Positions 9,192-18,769 of a stretch of 30,906 nt of DNA are shown in pieces. The notes below the pieces were generated by a model. The model made no database searches. It worked only from the letters and a program-made list of their open reading frames with translations, and was not told where the DNA came from. Location: assembly GCA_002412935.1 (NCBI GenBank), contig DHWA01000057.1, forward strand, positions 1 to 30,906, given 5' to 3'. Positions within the stretch are counted from its first letter, which is position 1, and every line of letters begins with the position of its first letter. The position numbers and the translations under genes are program-made. The stretch comes from Patescibacteria group bacterium UBA5194 (GTDB taxonomy: Bacteria > Patescibacteriota > Gracilibacteria > BD1-5 > UBA6164).

Positions 9192-10043
9192 ATGAAATGA
9201 AAAATTGCTATAGTAACTAATGGAGGCGGAATGAACTGTTCTTATTCTGCTTGAGCTTTATGTAGTCTAGCAAAAAATTATAATCTAAAAGAGCCTGATT
9301 TATTAATAGGCAGTTCAGGGAGTACTGGTTCTTTGACATATTATTTAACTCAACAATATGATGGAATTAAAAATATTTGGACAAATTTATTGACTTCAAA
9401 AAAATTTATTAAATTTCAAAGATTAAAAAAAATTATGGATATTGATTATTTAATTGATGATGTTTTTAAAATACAAGAACCTCTTTATATAAGTAAAGTT
9501 AATAATTCTAAAACAAAACTTTTTATATCATCTACTGAATATAAAAGTGGAAAAGTTAAATTTTTTTCCAATACACATGAATATGATATTTTTGAATCCT
9601 TACGTGCATCTAAAGCTATTCCAATTTTATACAACAAGAAAGTTAATATAAAAAATACTGATTATATTGATGGTTCTATTGGTGCTACAGTATTAATTAG
9701 CATAGAGAAAGCAATTAATGAAGGTGTTAAAAATATAATCGTTATTTGTGATTGGAAAAAAATATCCACTTTAACAAAAATATTTTTAAATATTTATTCA
9801 ATTTTTGTAAGTAATGGTTTACGCTCATCAATAAAAAAGTATATTAATCAAGATATTTCATATTTAGAAGAAAAGGATTTTCAAGATCTAAATATAATTT
9901 TTATTTATCCAAGTAGAAAATTAAAAACTAATACACTGAACAATAAAAAAGAAAATTTAGAAGATTCATTTGATTTGGGGTTTGAAGATGTTAGAAAAAA
10001 CAACAAATTAAAATTATTTTTAGATTCAATAGGAGAAAAATAA
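9192..10043 (+). CDS. Patatin-like phospholipase
   Basis: This 283-residue protein fits the patatin fold, a Ser-Asp dyad lipid acyl hydrolase. It has the oxyanion loop NGGGMNCSYSAGAL near residues 9-22, a nucleophile elbow GSSGS (residues 40-44) and the dyad Asp in DGSIGA near residue 161. The family elbow is GxSxG; here the last position is Ser. A gate-like segment SLRASKAIPIL precedes the Asp as in YjjU/RssA-type patatins. Only two of 16 glycines are TGA. No signal peptide is visible, so it probably works in the cytoplasm or is exported by another route. It follows the EamA transporter on the same strand. Confidence 0.85.
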
Positions 10044-10124
10044 AACTAAAATTTCAAACAATATTTCTATCTAATTAAATAAAATCTAGTTCAATATATT
10101 TTCTAATTCCTAACTTTATAAAAA

Positions 10125-10375
10125 ATGTCATTTACTCTAAACTTACATACAAAAACTTTATTAAATAATTATTTAGAAGTATTTCCAAATGAAAAAAATG
10201 AGAGCTAGAACATTATCATCATGATTTTAGATATATTTTTATATTATGAGATAAAAATAATGATGTGAAAATTCAATTAGAAGAAGTGCATTGATTTAAG
10301 TGGTTACAAATAAAAAACGATATTCCCAATTACTCATGAAATAATGTGTTGGAGAAAATAAGAAAAATAATTTAA
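10125..10375 (+). pseudogene. Internally deleted Nudix hydrolase remnant
   Basis: Two pieces in different frames resemble the ends of a Nudix hydrolase. The first (10125-10208) begins MSFTLNLHTKTLLNNYLEVF and reads NYLEVFPNEKNES before TAG, like the N-terminal helix of many Nudix proteins. The second, open from about 10202 to the TAA at 10373-10375, reads ELEHYHHDFRYIFIL and later LEEVHGFKWLQI, which resembles the C-terminal part. The central domain with the Nudix box GX5EX7REUXEEXGU is missing. A deletion with a frameshift near the A7 run at about 10200 would explain this. The family call rests on short stretches and is tentative. Confidence 0.5.
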
Positions 10376-10414
10376 GAGGAACTAATGAAATATATAATCT
10401 AGTATAGATTACTA

Positions 10415-10442
10415 TTGACAAATCTAATAAATTTAGTAGAAT
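10415..10442 (+). promoter_or_regulatory. Consensus sigma70-type promoter
   Basis: TTGACA (10415-10420), a 16-base spacer and TAGAAT (10437-10442) lie 30 bases before the ATG at 10472. TTTAGTAG (10432-10439) and CTACTAAA (10459-10466) form an inverted repeat across the -10 and the likely start site, a possible operator. Confidence 0.75.
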
Positions 10443-10471
10443 AATCAAATATTTTAACCTACTAAAATAAT

Positions 10472-11809
10472 ATGATAGAAGTAAATACTCCTGAAGAATC
10501 TGAAAGACATATTTCACAACCAAAAAAAGATTCTTATATCGAACAAACAATAAGACAAACATTTGAAACTTTAGAAGGTAGAATAGATCAATTTTTAGAA
10601 AATCCACCAATGCAACCTAAAAGAGAAATTGGTGAATATATTGGTGCCGGAGAAAATATATTAAAATGACATGATGAGGCAATTTGACATGTTCAATCAG
10701 GCTGAGAAATTATTGTAAGAAGTGAACATCCTCAAGAGTATGATGGAGCATCTTGACTTTTAGATAGTTTTTCTATTACACTTGAAAGTGAATTATTTAA
10801 AATAATGGAAAAAATGAATCAGGAAGATTTTAAAGAATACCTGAAAAAAAAATCTGAAAAGAATGTAGAATATTATTGTAAATTATTAGATTTAAATTTT
10901 GAAGATTTTTATAAAAATATAAGTTATTCCTATTGGAAAAAAGTGGAAGGAGTTAATAGAAGTATTGTTGCAGATTCTGCTATTCCTAATCGTTATCATA
11001 TTTTCACAAGTGATATTAATGAATTATCTTTTCCTAAATATTTAGTTATTGAGAATGGAGAGATTATCACAGATTATGATAAGACTAATAAAAAAATTAC
11101 AGAAATAGCACAAAATAGTGTTTCTTTCTATGAAGAGAAAAGAAGACTTCAAAAATTTAATCCAAATCATTGTCCTATTATTGAATTTCAAACAGATAAA
11201 GCATATAAAAATCATCCTCTTCAGTATCACAGAACAAGAGATATGGAAGATGCAACTTTTACTCTTGATAGAGATTTAGAAGAGAGTGAAATTGAAGCAA
11301 CATTTATAAGGTGAGCAACATCTCCTGAATGAGAAGTATTTAGAATATTAATAAATTATCAAGTATGAGCTCAATATTATCATAAACATTTTTCAACGGA
11401 GTTATTAAATTATCAAATAGATTGTCTAATAAAAGAGTCTTATGGAATTAAACCTAATAGACAATCTCCTCAAGAGATTTTAGATGAAGTATCAGCATTA
11501 TCAATAAAACCAAATCATATACCCCACTGGGGGCAAAATGGTACTATTATTGATGCTGGATTAAGAGATCCTATTTTTGAAGATATTATGACTAAAAAAA
11601 ATGAAATTGTAATTTTATTGAATGATAGAAAAAGTATTTTTTATAATATAGGAAATTTCCATATTTCAAAATCAGCTATTATAAATCCAAGATTAACTTT
11701 AGGTATCCCATATGATTTTATTAAAGAAAAAATGGATGATTTTACCAGAGGTATAAAAATCAAAGTGGTTTCTGATGGGAAAAAAGCATATTTGAAGCTT
11801 GAACCATAA
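10472..11809 (+). CDS. Hypothetical protein, 445 residues
   Basis: I do not recognise this protein. It has no signal peptide or membrane segment, so it should be cytoplasmic. The N-terminus is rich in Glu and Gln, with a predicted helix around QTIRQTFETLEGRIDQFLEN. Residues about 110-160 are charged (FKIMEKMNQEDFKEYLKKK), and a C-terminal part near residues 370-445 is beta-rich (EIVILLNDRKSIFYNIGNFH). Histidines near residues 238-250 (HPLQYHR) and in AQYYHKH are not in a motif I can name. Seven of 23 glycines are TGA, an intermediate level. A consensus promoter lies directly upstream. The gene at 11840 starts 30 bases after its stop and is probably co-transcribed. Confidence 0.75.
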
Positions 11810-11839
11810 ATAAATAAATATTTATTAACCATACAAAAT

Positions 11840-12415
11840 ATGAATACAAATTGATTAGAAAGTAATATTGAAGAATTAAAAGCTGAATTAGATAAATATA
11901 AAAAAAATCATAATGAAATCGGATTATATTTGAAAGGTTCAAGAGATAAAATAAATATAATTTTAAAAATAACTCCGTCATGAACTGTTATATGTGATTG
12001 ATATGAATATTCATCTATTAAAGAATTATATAATGAATTAAATTCAGATATAGAATGATATAAAAATCATATTTTTTTTAAAGAAGAATGAAAAAAATTA
12101 CTAGAACAAGGATACCAATTTTTAAATTATGATGATGATATTATGACTACTAATGAATCTAGTATACTTAGGTTTTCTTGATGATCTTTTGTGAAAAATA
12201 ATCAATTGATTTCTATTTTATGAGGAGTAATAAGAAAATATACTATATTAAGTGAAATAAATGAAGATGTAAATCCAGAAAATAATAATATGCTTAAAAA
12301 AAAGGATTCTATATCTCCTAGTTGTTTTCTATATCATGAAAATTGAGAGCTTTTTTTTATTACTAACAATCTACATTCTATTACCAAAATCTATAAACTA
12401 ATGGAACAAAAATAA
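11840..12415 (+). CDS. Hypothetical protein, 191 residues
   Basis: No family is recognised. The N-terminus is a short coiled-coil-like helix (ESNIEELKAELDKYKKNHNE). A mixed alpha/beta domain follows with segments such as KINIILKITPSGTVICDGYE and a Gly-Gly turn in LRFSGGSF. There is no signal peptide or membrane segment. Nine of 13 glycines are TGA, the normal level for this genome and higher than in the gene before it. It lies 30 bases after that gene on the same strand, in what looks like a two-gene unit. It converges with the methyltransferase gene, whose stop is 12 bases away. Confidence 0.75.
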
Positions 12416-12427
12416 TAACTCTAATTA

Positions 12428-12997
12428 TTAAACTTCATAAACAAAAATTTTTCACTTATAATCTTTCTCTTCAATAATTATTTTATCAATAAATTTTTCT
12501 CCTTTTATTTCAAATTCACTTACATAAAAAAGTGTTCAGGGCTTACATTCTGACTTTATTTTTATCCATATTTTGTTCATAAGATAAGGAATCAAGAATG
12601 AATAAATTATATCATATATAGAGAAGTCCTCCTTGAAAAAATTATTTTGAATTAAATTATAATCTAAATTATTCCTCTTTCTTCTTTTTAATGCAAGATT
12701 ATATGGTTTTGGTGAGTTTTCAATTCAATACACTAAAGCTTCTGGAAACTTATCTTTTACTGCTTCAAGGATTTTTCAATCTCAACATCACAAATCTACA
12801 AAACTTTGTCATTTTTTAATTTTTAGTATTTCTATCAATTTTTTTGTCTTATAATCTGTACTAGGAACAAAAGGAACTCAGTATCAAAATATGGTTTGCA
12901 TAATCATATTTACCATAAAATTAATAATAAATATAATTATTAATATTACTAATAAAAATGATATAATTAAAACCAACTCTTTCATTATCTCATTCAT
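12428..12997 (-). CDS. Membrane-anchored class I SAM-dependent methyltransferase
   Basis: This 189-residue protein has one N-terminal membrane helix (residues about 7-33). A short Rossmann-fold methyltransferase follows. Motif I is FVDLGCGDGKILEA (near residues 66-79), with TGA at three glycines. The acidic end of strand 2 is YGIENS, and further motifs lie around YDIIYSFLIPYLM and PGTLFYVSEFEI. The C-terminus is short, so the substrate domain is minimal. Similar single-helix anchored methyltransferases are common in Patescibacteria. The substrate cannot be told from sequence. The start at 12997 was chosen over the in-frame ATG at 12985; both keep the helix. Confidence 0.85.
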
Positions 12998-13067
12998 TGC
13001 TTATAAATTATTATTTTAAAATATTAATTTAATAATATTTATTTATTTTTTTTGTCAATTACAAAAC

Positions 13068-13101
13068 AAAAAAGCACTAAATTAAAATTTAGTGCTTTTT
13101 T
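13068..13101 (-). terminator. Intrinsic terminator of the LT-repeat gene
   Basis: A6-GCACTAAATT (13068-13083) and its reverse complement (13086-13101) form a 16-bp stem that starts 33 bases past the stop of the minus-strand gene at 13134. On the minus strand the stem ends in a T-run. Confidence 0.8.
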
Positions 13102-13133
13102 TGCTTATAACTTTATATTTAATATTATGATTT

Positions 13134-13841
13134 TTACCTTCTCATCCCTTTCATCCCTTTTCAATGTCATTCTGATTGAAAAACATCTAATTTAGCTTGT
13201 TCATCAGAAGTCAAAGTAGTTCATGCTTTTTTCTTTTCTAGAATAGGTTTTATAGTTACCATTTCAGCTTCTCTAGTTTCCCTTTCTAGTTTTTTTTCAG
13301 CTCTTTCTTTAATTATTTCTTGTTTAGTTGTTTCTTCTTCAGAAGTTAGAGTAGATCAAGCTAAAACTTTATCTATAACATTCTCGTGTGCTTCCATTTT
13401 TGTTTTTTGTTCAGTCATTTTAGTTTCAAAAAAAGTTTGTTTTTCAGCATCTGTCATTGATTCTAATGCAGTTTTTTCAGCATCAGTTAATGAAGCTCAC
13501 ATAAAACCTCTTTCTCACATTTCTCCTCACATTAATCATTTTTCACCATTAAATCATCTTCATATTCATATTCATTTTCAAATTGGTCTATTTGCTTCAA
13601 AATTATCTAATTTAGTTTGTTCCTCTGCAGTCAATGTAGTTCATGCTGTCTTTTTATCCATTATAACTTTAATAGCTTCCATTTCAGTTTTTTGCTCAGC
13701 TGTTAAGTTATTCATTCTATTAAATCATCTTATAGTATTTGTTATTCAAGAATTTGTTGAATCATTAGCAAACGATACAGATATACCAGTGACGGCAACA
13801 GTTGCAAGTAATAATCCAGCTATGATTTTTTTATTTTTCAT
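13134..13841 (-). CDS. Secreted LT-motif repeat protein (Spy/CpxP-like organisation)
   Basis: This 235-residue protein starts with a signal peptide (MKNKKIIAGLLLATVAVTGI, cleavage near SFA). The mature part is highly charged and helical, with five LT motifs: NLTAEQKTEMEAI, TLTAEEQTKLDNF, SLTDAEKTALESM, TLTSEEETTKQEI and TLTSDEQAKLDVF. Three of these sit in a longer repeat containing KK.AGTTLT. A Gly/Met-rich stretch (residues about 86-115) is mostly encoded by TGA. Spy and CpxP carry LTxxQ motifs in a similar setting, but I cannot claim homology. It has its own terminator and a phased operator upstream (14029-14060). A role as an envelope chaperone or stress protein is inferred. Confidence 0.75.
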
Positions 13842-14028
13842 ATTTGTTTAATTAGTAAGTAAAAATTTTTTCTTTTATTATATAAATTTATCTTTAGTGG
13901 CCTTATAGTATTTTTTTAATTCTTATTTTACATATTAAGACAAAAGATTAAATTATTTTTAATAAAGAAAAAGTTTGTTTTTATTTTAAATGTAATCTCG
14001 AGGTTACTACTTAATTATATTTATCTTT

Positions 14029-14060
14029 TTTAAGAAGTATTTAAGTAAGAAATAATTAAG
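14029..14060 (-). promoter_or_regulatory. Double direct-repeat operator
   Basis: On the plus strand TTTAAG (14029-14034) and TTTAAG (14040-14045) are spaced by five bases. An overlapping pair, AGTAAG (14044-14049) and ATTAAG (14055-14060), has the same spacing. These match the CTTAAN-N5-CTTAAN pattern at 7726-7742. The site is about 190 bases before the LT-repeat gene on the minus strand. Confidence 0.5.
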
Positions 14061-14084
14061 AAATTATGGCATAAAAATTGCTAA

Positions 14085-15284
14085 TTATTCAAATCTTAAA
14101 GCATCAATAGGTCTAAGTTTAGCTGCTTTATAGGCTGGTAATATACCAAATATTAGTCATATTCAAAGAGAGAATAAGAAACTAGTAATTATAGAATTTG
14201 TGGAAATAATTGCAGCTATTGAGAAGTAATTTAATGCATAAACAACAGCATAACTAAAAGTAATTCATATAAGTCCCCCAAGTATACTTAAACTTGATGC
14301 TTCAGTTAAGAATTGTAAAAGTATATCTTTTTTTCCTGCTCATATTGCTTTTCTAATTCAGATTTCTTTTGTTCTTTCTGTAACTGATACAAGCATTATA
14401 TTCATAACTCATATTCATCAAACAAGTAAAGAAATTCAAGCTATTCAACTTAAAAGTAATGTTAAAGTTTGTGTAATAGAGCTGAAATTCTGAAGCATTT
14501 CTGACTGATTTCTTATTCTATATGGTAGATTATTTGGATCAGTAACACTCAAATTTTTTTGTAATAAAGTATCTATTTCTGTTTCTTTTGAAGTAACTTG
14601 TTCTGCATCTGTTACTGCAATAATTATCTGAGAATAATATTTTTGTCATGTTATCCTAACTGAAGCTGTTGATATAGGAATAAAAATAAGAGCATTTAGT
14701 GTTGAATTATCCTCAATTACTCAAACAACCTCAAAAACATTATTTCACATCTTTATTTTTTCTCAAACAGGATTTTTTTGAGGAAAAAGTTCAGTTACTA
14801 TATCTTGTCCAATAACGGCTACTTTATCTAAATTATTTATATGTGATTCTGTTATATTTGAACCGTAAATTACTTCTACATTTTTTGCTTTAAAATAATT
14901 TGTATCTATCCCATAAACTTGAGCACTCATATCACTTCCACCATAAACTAATTGTCAATTTGAAGTAATAATAGGTAAAACTGAATCAAGTCACTCAATG
15001 TTATCTTTTATAGATGAAACAAGTTTTGCTGTCAGTATATTTGTTGCTGTTGCTCTATCTCTTGATCATCAAGCTCATCATCAAGGAGATATTGTAAGTA
15101 TATTTGTTCACATTTCTTCTATTTTCTGAACTATAGTTTGAGTACTCCCACTTCAAATTGCATTTAAAATAATTACTGATGAAACTCATATAATTATTCA
15201 AAGCATACTTAAAGATGATCTAAGTTTATTAGCTTTAATTGACTCTAGTGAATTTAGTATATTTTCAAATATTGTTGTAAACAT
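14085..15284 (-). CDS. MacB-type ABC transporter permease
   Basis: This 399-residue protein has the MacB/FtsX permease plan: an N-terminal membrane helix after SIKANKLRSSLSMLGIIIGV, a large extracytoplasmic domain of about 220 residues and three C-terminal helices. The last part carries the conserved ERTKEIGIRKAIGAGKKDIL and ends PAYKAAKLRPIDALRFE, which is typical of the family. A run of TGA glycines encodes SPGGGAGGSR in the periplasmic-type domain, matching the Gly-rich stretch of MacB relatives. The ATPase is a separate protein, whereas E. coli MacB is fused. It is last in the order adaptor, ATPase, permease and likely drives export of a peptide, lipid or drug across the envelope. Confidence 0.92.
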
Positions 15285-15315
15285 TTATAAAGTTTAAAAT
15301 ATATTGTAGTTCCTT

Positions 15316-15978
15316 CTAATTAACAATTAACCCATCCTTAATCAAAATATGTTTTTTAGCATATGCATCTATATCCTTTTCATGAGTTATCAAAACAATA
15401 GTTTTTCATTCCTCATTTAATTTTGTTAATAAATTCATTATATCTTCTCCTGTTTTTGTGTCTAAAGCTCCTGTTGGTTCATCAGCTAAAATCATTCATG
15501 GATTTACTGCAAGTGCTCTAGCAATTGATACTCTTTGTTGTTGTCAACCAGATAACTCATTTGGTTTACTATTAACTTTATCTTCTAATCACACTTTTCT
15601 TAATGCTTCTAAAGCAATTTTTTCTCTTTTTGATTTAGAAACACCTTGATATGCAAGCGGTAACATAACCTGTTTAATGACAGACATTCTTGATATAAGA
15701 TTATAACTTTGAAATATGAATCCTATATTTTTTCATCTTATATGAGATAACTCATCTTCTTTTTTTCAAGTTATTTCTAATCAATTAAATATGTATTTTC
15801 AACTTGTCGCTACATCTAGCATTCATATTATATTCATTAAAGTTGATTTTCAACTTCAACTAGGTCACATAATTGACACAAAATCTCAATTTTTAATTTC
15901 CAAATCAACTCAATTAAGAACATGAACAATATTTTCTCACATTTTATAATCTTTTGTAATTCATTTTAATTTTATCAT
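15316..15978 (-). CDS. MacB/LolD-type ABC ATPase
   Basis: This 220-residue ATPase couples to the permease gene 31 bases downstream. Walker A is MGPSGSGKSTLMN, with TGA at its glycines. The Q-loop is FIFQSYNLISRMS, the signature LSGGQQQRVSIARAL, Walker B MILADEPTGALD and the H-loop ITHE. The length and the DEPTGALD form are typical of the LolD/MacB branch. It ends with TAG. The start at 15978 gives MIKLKGITKDYKMG, the usual N-terminus. The adaptor gene stops 40 bases upstream, so adaptor, ATPase and permease form one operon. Confidence 0.94.
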
Positions 15979-16018
15979 AAATTGTTATTAATAGATTATT
16001 TTTTATTTTTACATAATT

Positions 16019-18139
16019 TTAAAACCCCCCTGGAGGTCAAAAATCATTTGATGATTTATTACTACTTGAAGAAGATGATGTAGTTGATGTTTTACTTGAT
16101 GTTGAATCTCCTCACCTTGATGGTACACTAAATAAAGAATTTGATGTAGCAGATGTTGAAGAACCAGATACATATTCTTGAGTTGCAATTTGGTCTCATA
16201 CATTTAATCAAGAAGCAATTTCTGTCATCCCATCAGCTGAAATTCAAGTTACTATCTCTAGTTCATTTTGTTGTCAATTCTTTATAACAGTAACATATTT
16301 CTTTCCATCTTTATCTGTTATCGCAGAAGTTTTTAAAACTAAAATATTTTCTTTTGATTCAACTATTATTTCTACATTTGCAGTCATTCATGAAAGTATT
16401 TTTTTATCAAAATTTTCATCATCTAAAATAAGTTTAACTTTATATGATACTACTCAAGAGCTTTGAGTTGGTTCAGTATCTATTGAACTAATTTTAGCTT
16501 TTACATTTATACTTGAATATGCATCAAAAACTATATTTGCTGACTGTCATAATTTCACTTTTGTTATATCTATTTGATCAAGCATAACAGTTATTTCTAG
16601 TAAATTTGGATTTTCTATATATACATATTTATCTGTATCATTTACCAAATTATCTCAAATCATATAATCTATTTTTCTTACAACTCAATTAAAAGGAGCT
16701 TCAAGCTTATAATCATCTAGATTTTTATAAGCACTTTCAAGCTTTAATTCTGCCTGTTTAATTGAATTTTTTGCCTTTTGTATATTTTGTTCTGTAGGTC
16801 AATCCAATAATTCCTCTAAATTCAATTTTGCTATTTCAACACTTTTTTGTTTTGATTCTAAATCTTTTTCTTTTGATTCTAATGATATATCATAACTTTG
16901 TTTTGTTGTTTCCAAGTTTTTTTCACTACTTTGTATATCTTGTTCTTTCTTTTCTAGACTAAGTTCACTTAATTTGATAGATGCTTCTTTTGAAGCTATA
17001 GAATTAGAATTTGATTCTGTAACTAAATCTGTATTAGTTAAAGTATTCAATGTATTTATTGATGATTTTATAGAAGTTATTTTACTTAGTGAACTACTTC
17101 TATATGACGACATTGTACTCTTTTTTGATTCTATATCAGAACTTGTAAGTGCTCATACACTTTCAATACTTGCATCTAAAGTCTTATATATATAATCAGT
17201 TGTCTCTGCCAATTTTTCATAAGTTAAAAGAAATTCTCCTAATAATTCTTTTATATCAACTAATTTTCAACTATAATCATATTTACCTAAATCAGTCTTT
17301 ATTTTTGTATAAAGACTAATCGATTCCAACAAAGAACTAGATGCTGCATTTTTTACTGCTGCATTTTTAGCCCCTAAAAAATCTTCATATATATCATTTT
17401 TTTCTTCATTTTCTGGCGTTACTCACATTATATAATCTGATTGTTCTATTATTTTTTCTATTTCTGCTAAATTAGTTTTAAAAGAATCTTCTATATTTTG
17501 GACTGTTGTACTTTTATTTGATACTGTATTACCTAAAGAATTTGCTTGTTCTTTTTTTGTTGTTTCTAATTCATTTTTTGTAAGTTCTAAACTAGCTTTA
17601 GCTGAATCTAAATCTTTTTTTGAATTTTCAATACTTTTTTCAAGTTCATCTAAAGAATTATTTTGTGTTACTTTTAAATTTGCTAATTCTTTTTTAGCAA
17701 TAGAATAACTATTTTCAGATGAAGTAATAGAATTTTTTGATTGTAATATCTGACTCTCATCTGGACTATCATAAAGTTGATCATAACTTAAATTTGCGTT
17801 TTCTAAATTTATCTTTGCCTCATCAATTGAATCATATACATCACTACTATCAATTTCAGCTATAATATCTCATTTTTTAATAGTATCTCATGCTTTAAAA
17901 TTTACTTTTGTAATTGTTCATTCTTTAGTAAACTTTAAACTTTGTTCATCTACTAACTCGGATACTCATGAAACCTCTATAGAATTTTTAATACTTCATG
18001 TTTCAACAGTTAAAATTGTTCATGAACTTGTTTTTGTATTTGAATTATTAGAAGAATTTAAAAAAGTATTATAATTAACACCTAAAATAATTAAAATTCC
18101 AATTATAAAATACTTTTTAATAAACTTAAATTTAAACAT
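16019..18139 (-). CDS. MacA/HlyD-like efflux adaptor with extended coiled coil
   Basis: This adaptor has 706 residues, against about 370-400 in typical MacA. It has an N-terminal membrane anchor (residues 5-23). The first half of a lipoyl-like domain follows (VEVSG-type start, then KEGTITKVNFKAGDTIKKG and IIAEIDSS). About 360 residues of helical hairpin rich in Ser, Lys and Glu come next. The second lipoyl half is APFNGVVRKIDYMIGD, followed by beta-barrel and membrane-proximal domains. It ends in a Ser/Thr-rich tail and DFGPPGGF. It links the ABC permease to an outer layer. The hairpin is far longer than needed for a TolC-type partner, and no outer channel gene is in the window. Confidence 0.9.
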
Positions 18140-18177
18140 AAGTAAAAGTTACATAATAAAATATAAAGTATAAAACT

Positions 18178-18201
18178 GTCATTCCTAGCCTGACTAGGAA
18201 T
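18178..18201. repeat. REP-like hairpin, variant stem
   Basis: GTC followed by ATTCCTAG (18181-18188), loop CCTGA, and CTAGGAAT (18194-18201). It shares GTCATTCCT...AGGAAT with the repeat at 7654-7677, but the inner stem pairs differ and remain complementary. It lies in the leader of the adaptor gene. Confidence 0.65.
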
Positions 18202-18238
18202 ATATAAACTCTCAAAGTTCATTCTTTGTTCTTATAAT

Positions 18239-18283
18239 ATATAAAATAATAATTTCAGAACTTATGAAATTATTATTTTATAT
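18239..18283 (-). terminator. Hairpin after the small membrane protein gene
   Basis: Arms 18239-18257 and 18265-18283 pair over 19 bases with a 7-base loop. The hairpin starts 41 bases past the stop at 18324. It could end or attenuate transcription before the adaptor gene. The stem is almost all A/T. Confidence 0.55.
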
Positions 18284-18323
18284 TACTATAGATTCCTATC
18301 TCTGTAGTAATGATAAAGCAATC

Positions 18324-18689
18324 TTAGTTACTTCAAGTAGAACTAATAGAATCTTGAGTTCTATTTCATTGAAAAGTTGAACCTGATCTTGTTCAACTTC
18401 AACTTCTTGCTGGCAAGATATCTCTTATATTTTCACCTGCATCAAGTTTATTTTTAAGTTCAGCTAGAGTTATTCAAGCTCTATCTGCCATTTTTTGTAA
18501 TTGATCATCACTCATTATTGAAGTATCAAAATTACCTCACCTTGTTGTTATTCAATTTACAGATTTTTGATTTGGAAATATCATTGATCATTTTCATGTA
18601 TAAAGTCAATAAAAATACATAATTCCAACTCACAGTAATAATCCTAAAACAAGAGAGATTATTTTATCTCTCATAATATTTTCTTTCAT
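18324..18689 (-). CDS. Small single-pass membrane protein
   Basis: I do not recognise a named family in this 121-residue protein. It has an N-terminal membrane helix (residues about 10-28, IISLVLGLLLGVGIMYFYG). A Gly/Ser/Asn-rich linker follows, then a short helical motif, MSDDQLQKMADRAGITLAEL (about residues 59-78), and a Ser/Thr/Gly-rich tail. The LAEL-type helix recalls the LT motifs of the secreted protein at 13134. The topology suggests the C-terminal part is outside the membrane. It precedes the efflux operon on the same strand, separated by a hairpin. A long hairpin and a direct-repeat operator lie just upstream of its start. Confidence 0.75.
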
Positions 18690-18690
18690 A

Positions 18691-18738
18691 AAAAAGTTTA
18701 TAGTATAAATATTAATATATTTATACTATAAACTTTTT
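18691..18738 (-). terminator. 22-bp perfect hairpin, terminator and/or leader structure
   Basis: Arms 18691-18712 and 18717-18738 are exact reverse complements around the loop TAAT. It lies 31 bases past the pilin-like gene stop (18770), so it can terminate that gene. It also ends two bases before the start codon at 18689, so any transcript entering from upstream would carry it over the ribosome-binding region. Confidence 0.6.
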
Positions 18739-18739
18739 A

Positions 18740-18756
18740 TTTAAGAAGTGATTAAG
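18740..18756 (-). promoter_or_regulatory. Direct-repeat operator, third copy
   Basis: On the plus strand TTTAAG (18740-18745), AAGTG and ATTAAG (18751-18756) repeat the 11-bp pattern of 7726-7742. The site is about 50 bases upstream of the small membrane protein gene, which leads to the adaptor/MacB genes. Confidence 0.55.
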
Positions 18757-18769
18757 AAAAAATACAATT

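Noticed and set aside
10376..10471. tRNA gene in the gap before 10472
   Set aside because: The inverted repeat there is a single stem across a promoter; no cloverleaf, T-loop or CCA-like end is present.
16974..17195. Plus-strand ORF opposite the adaptor coiled coil
   Set aside because: It is antisense to the long helical region and exists only because of its codon bias.
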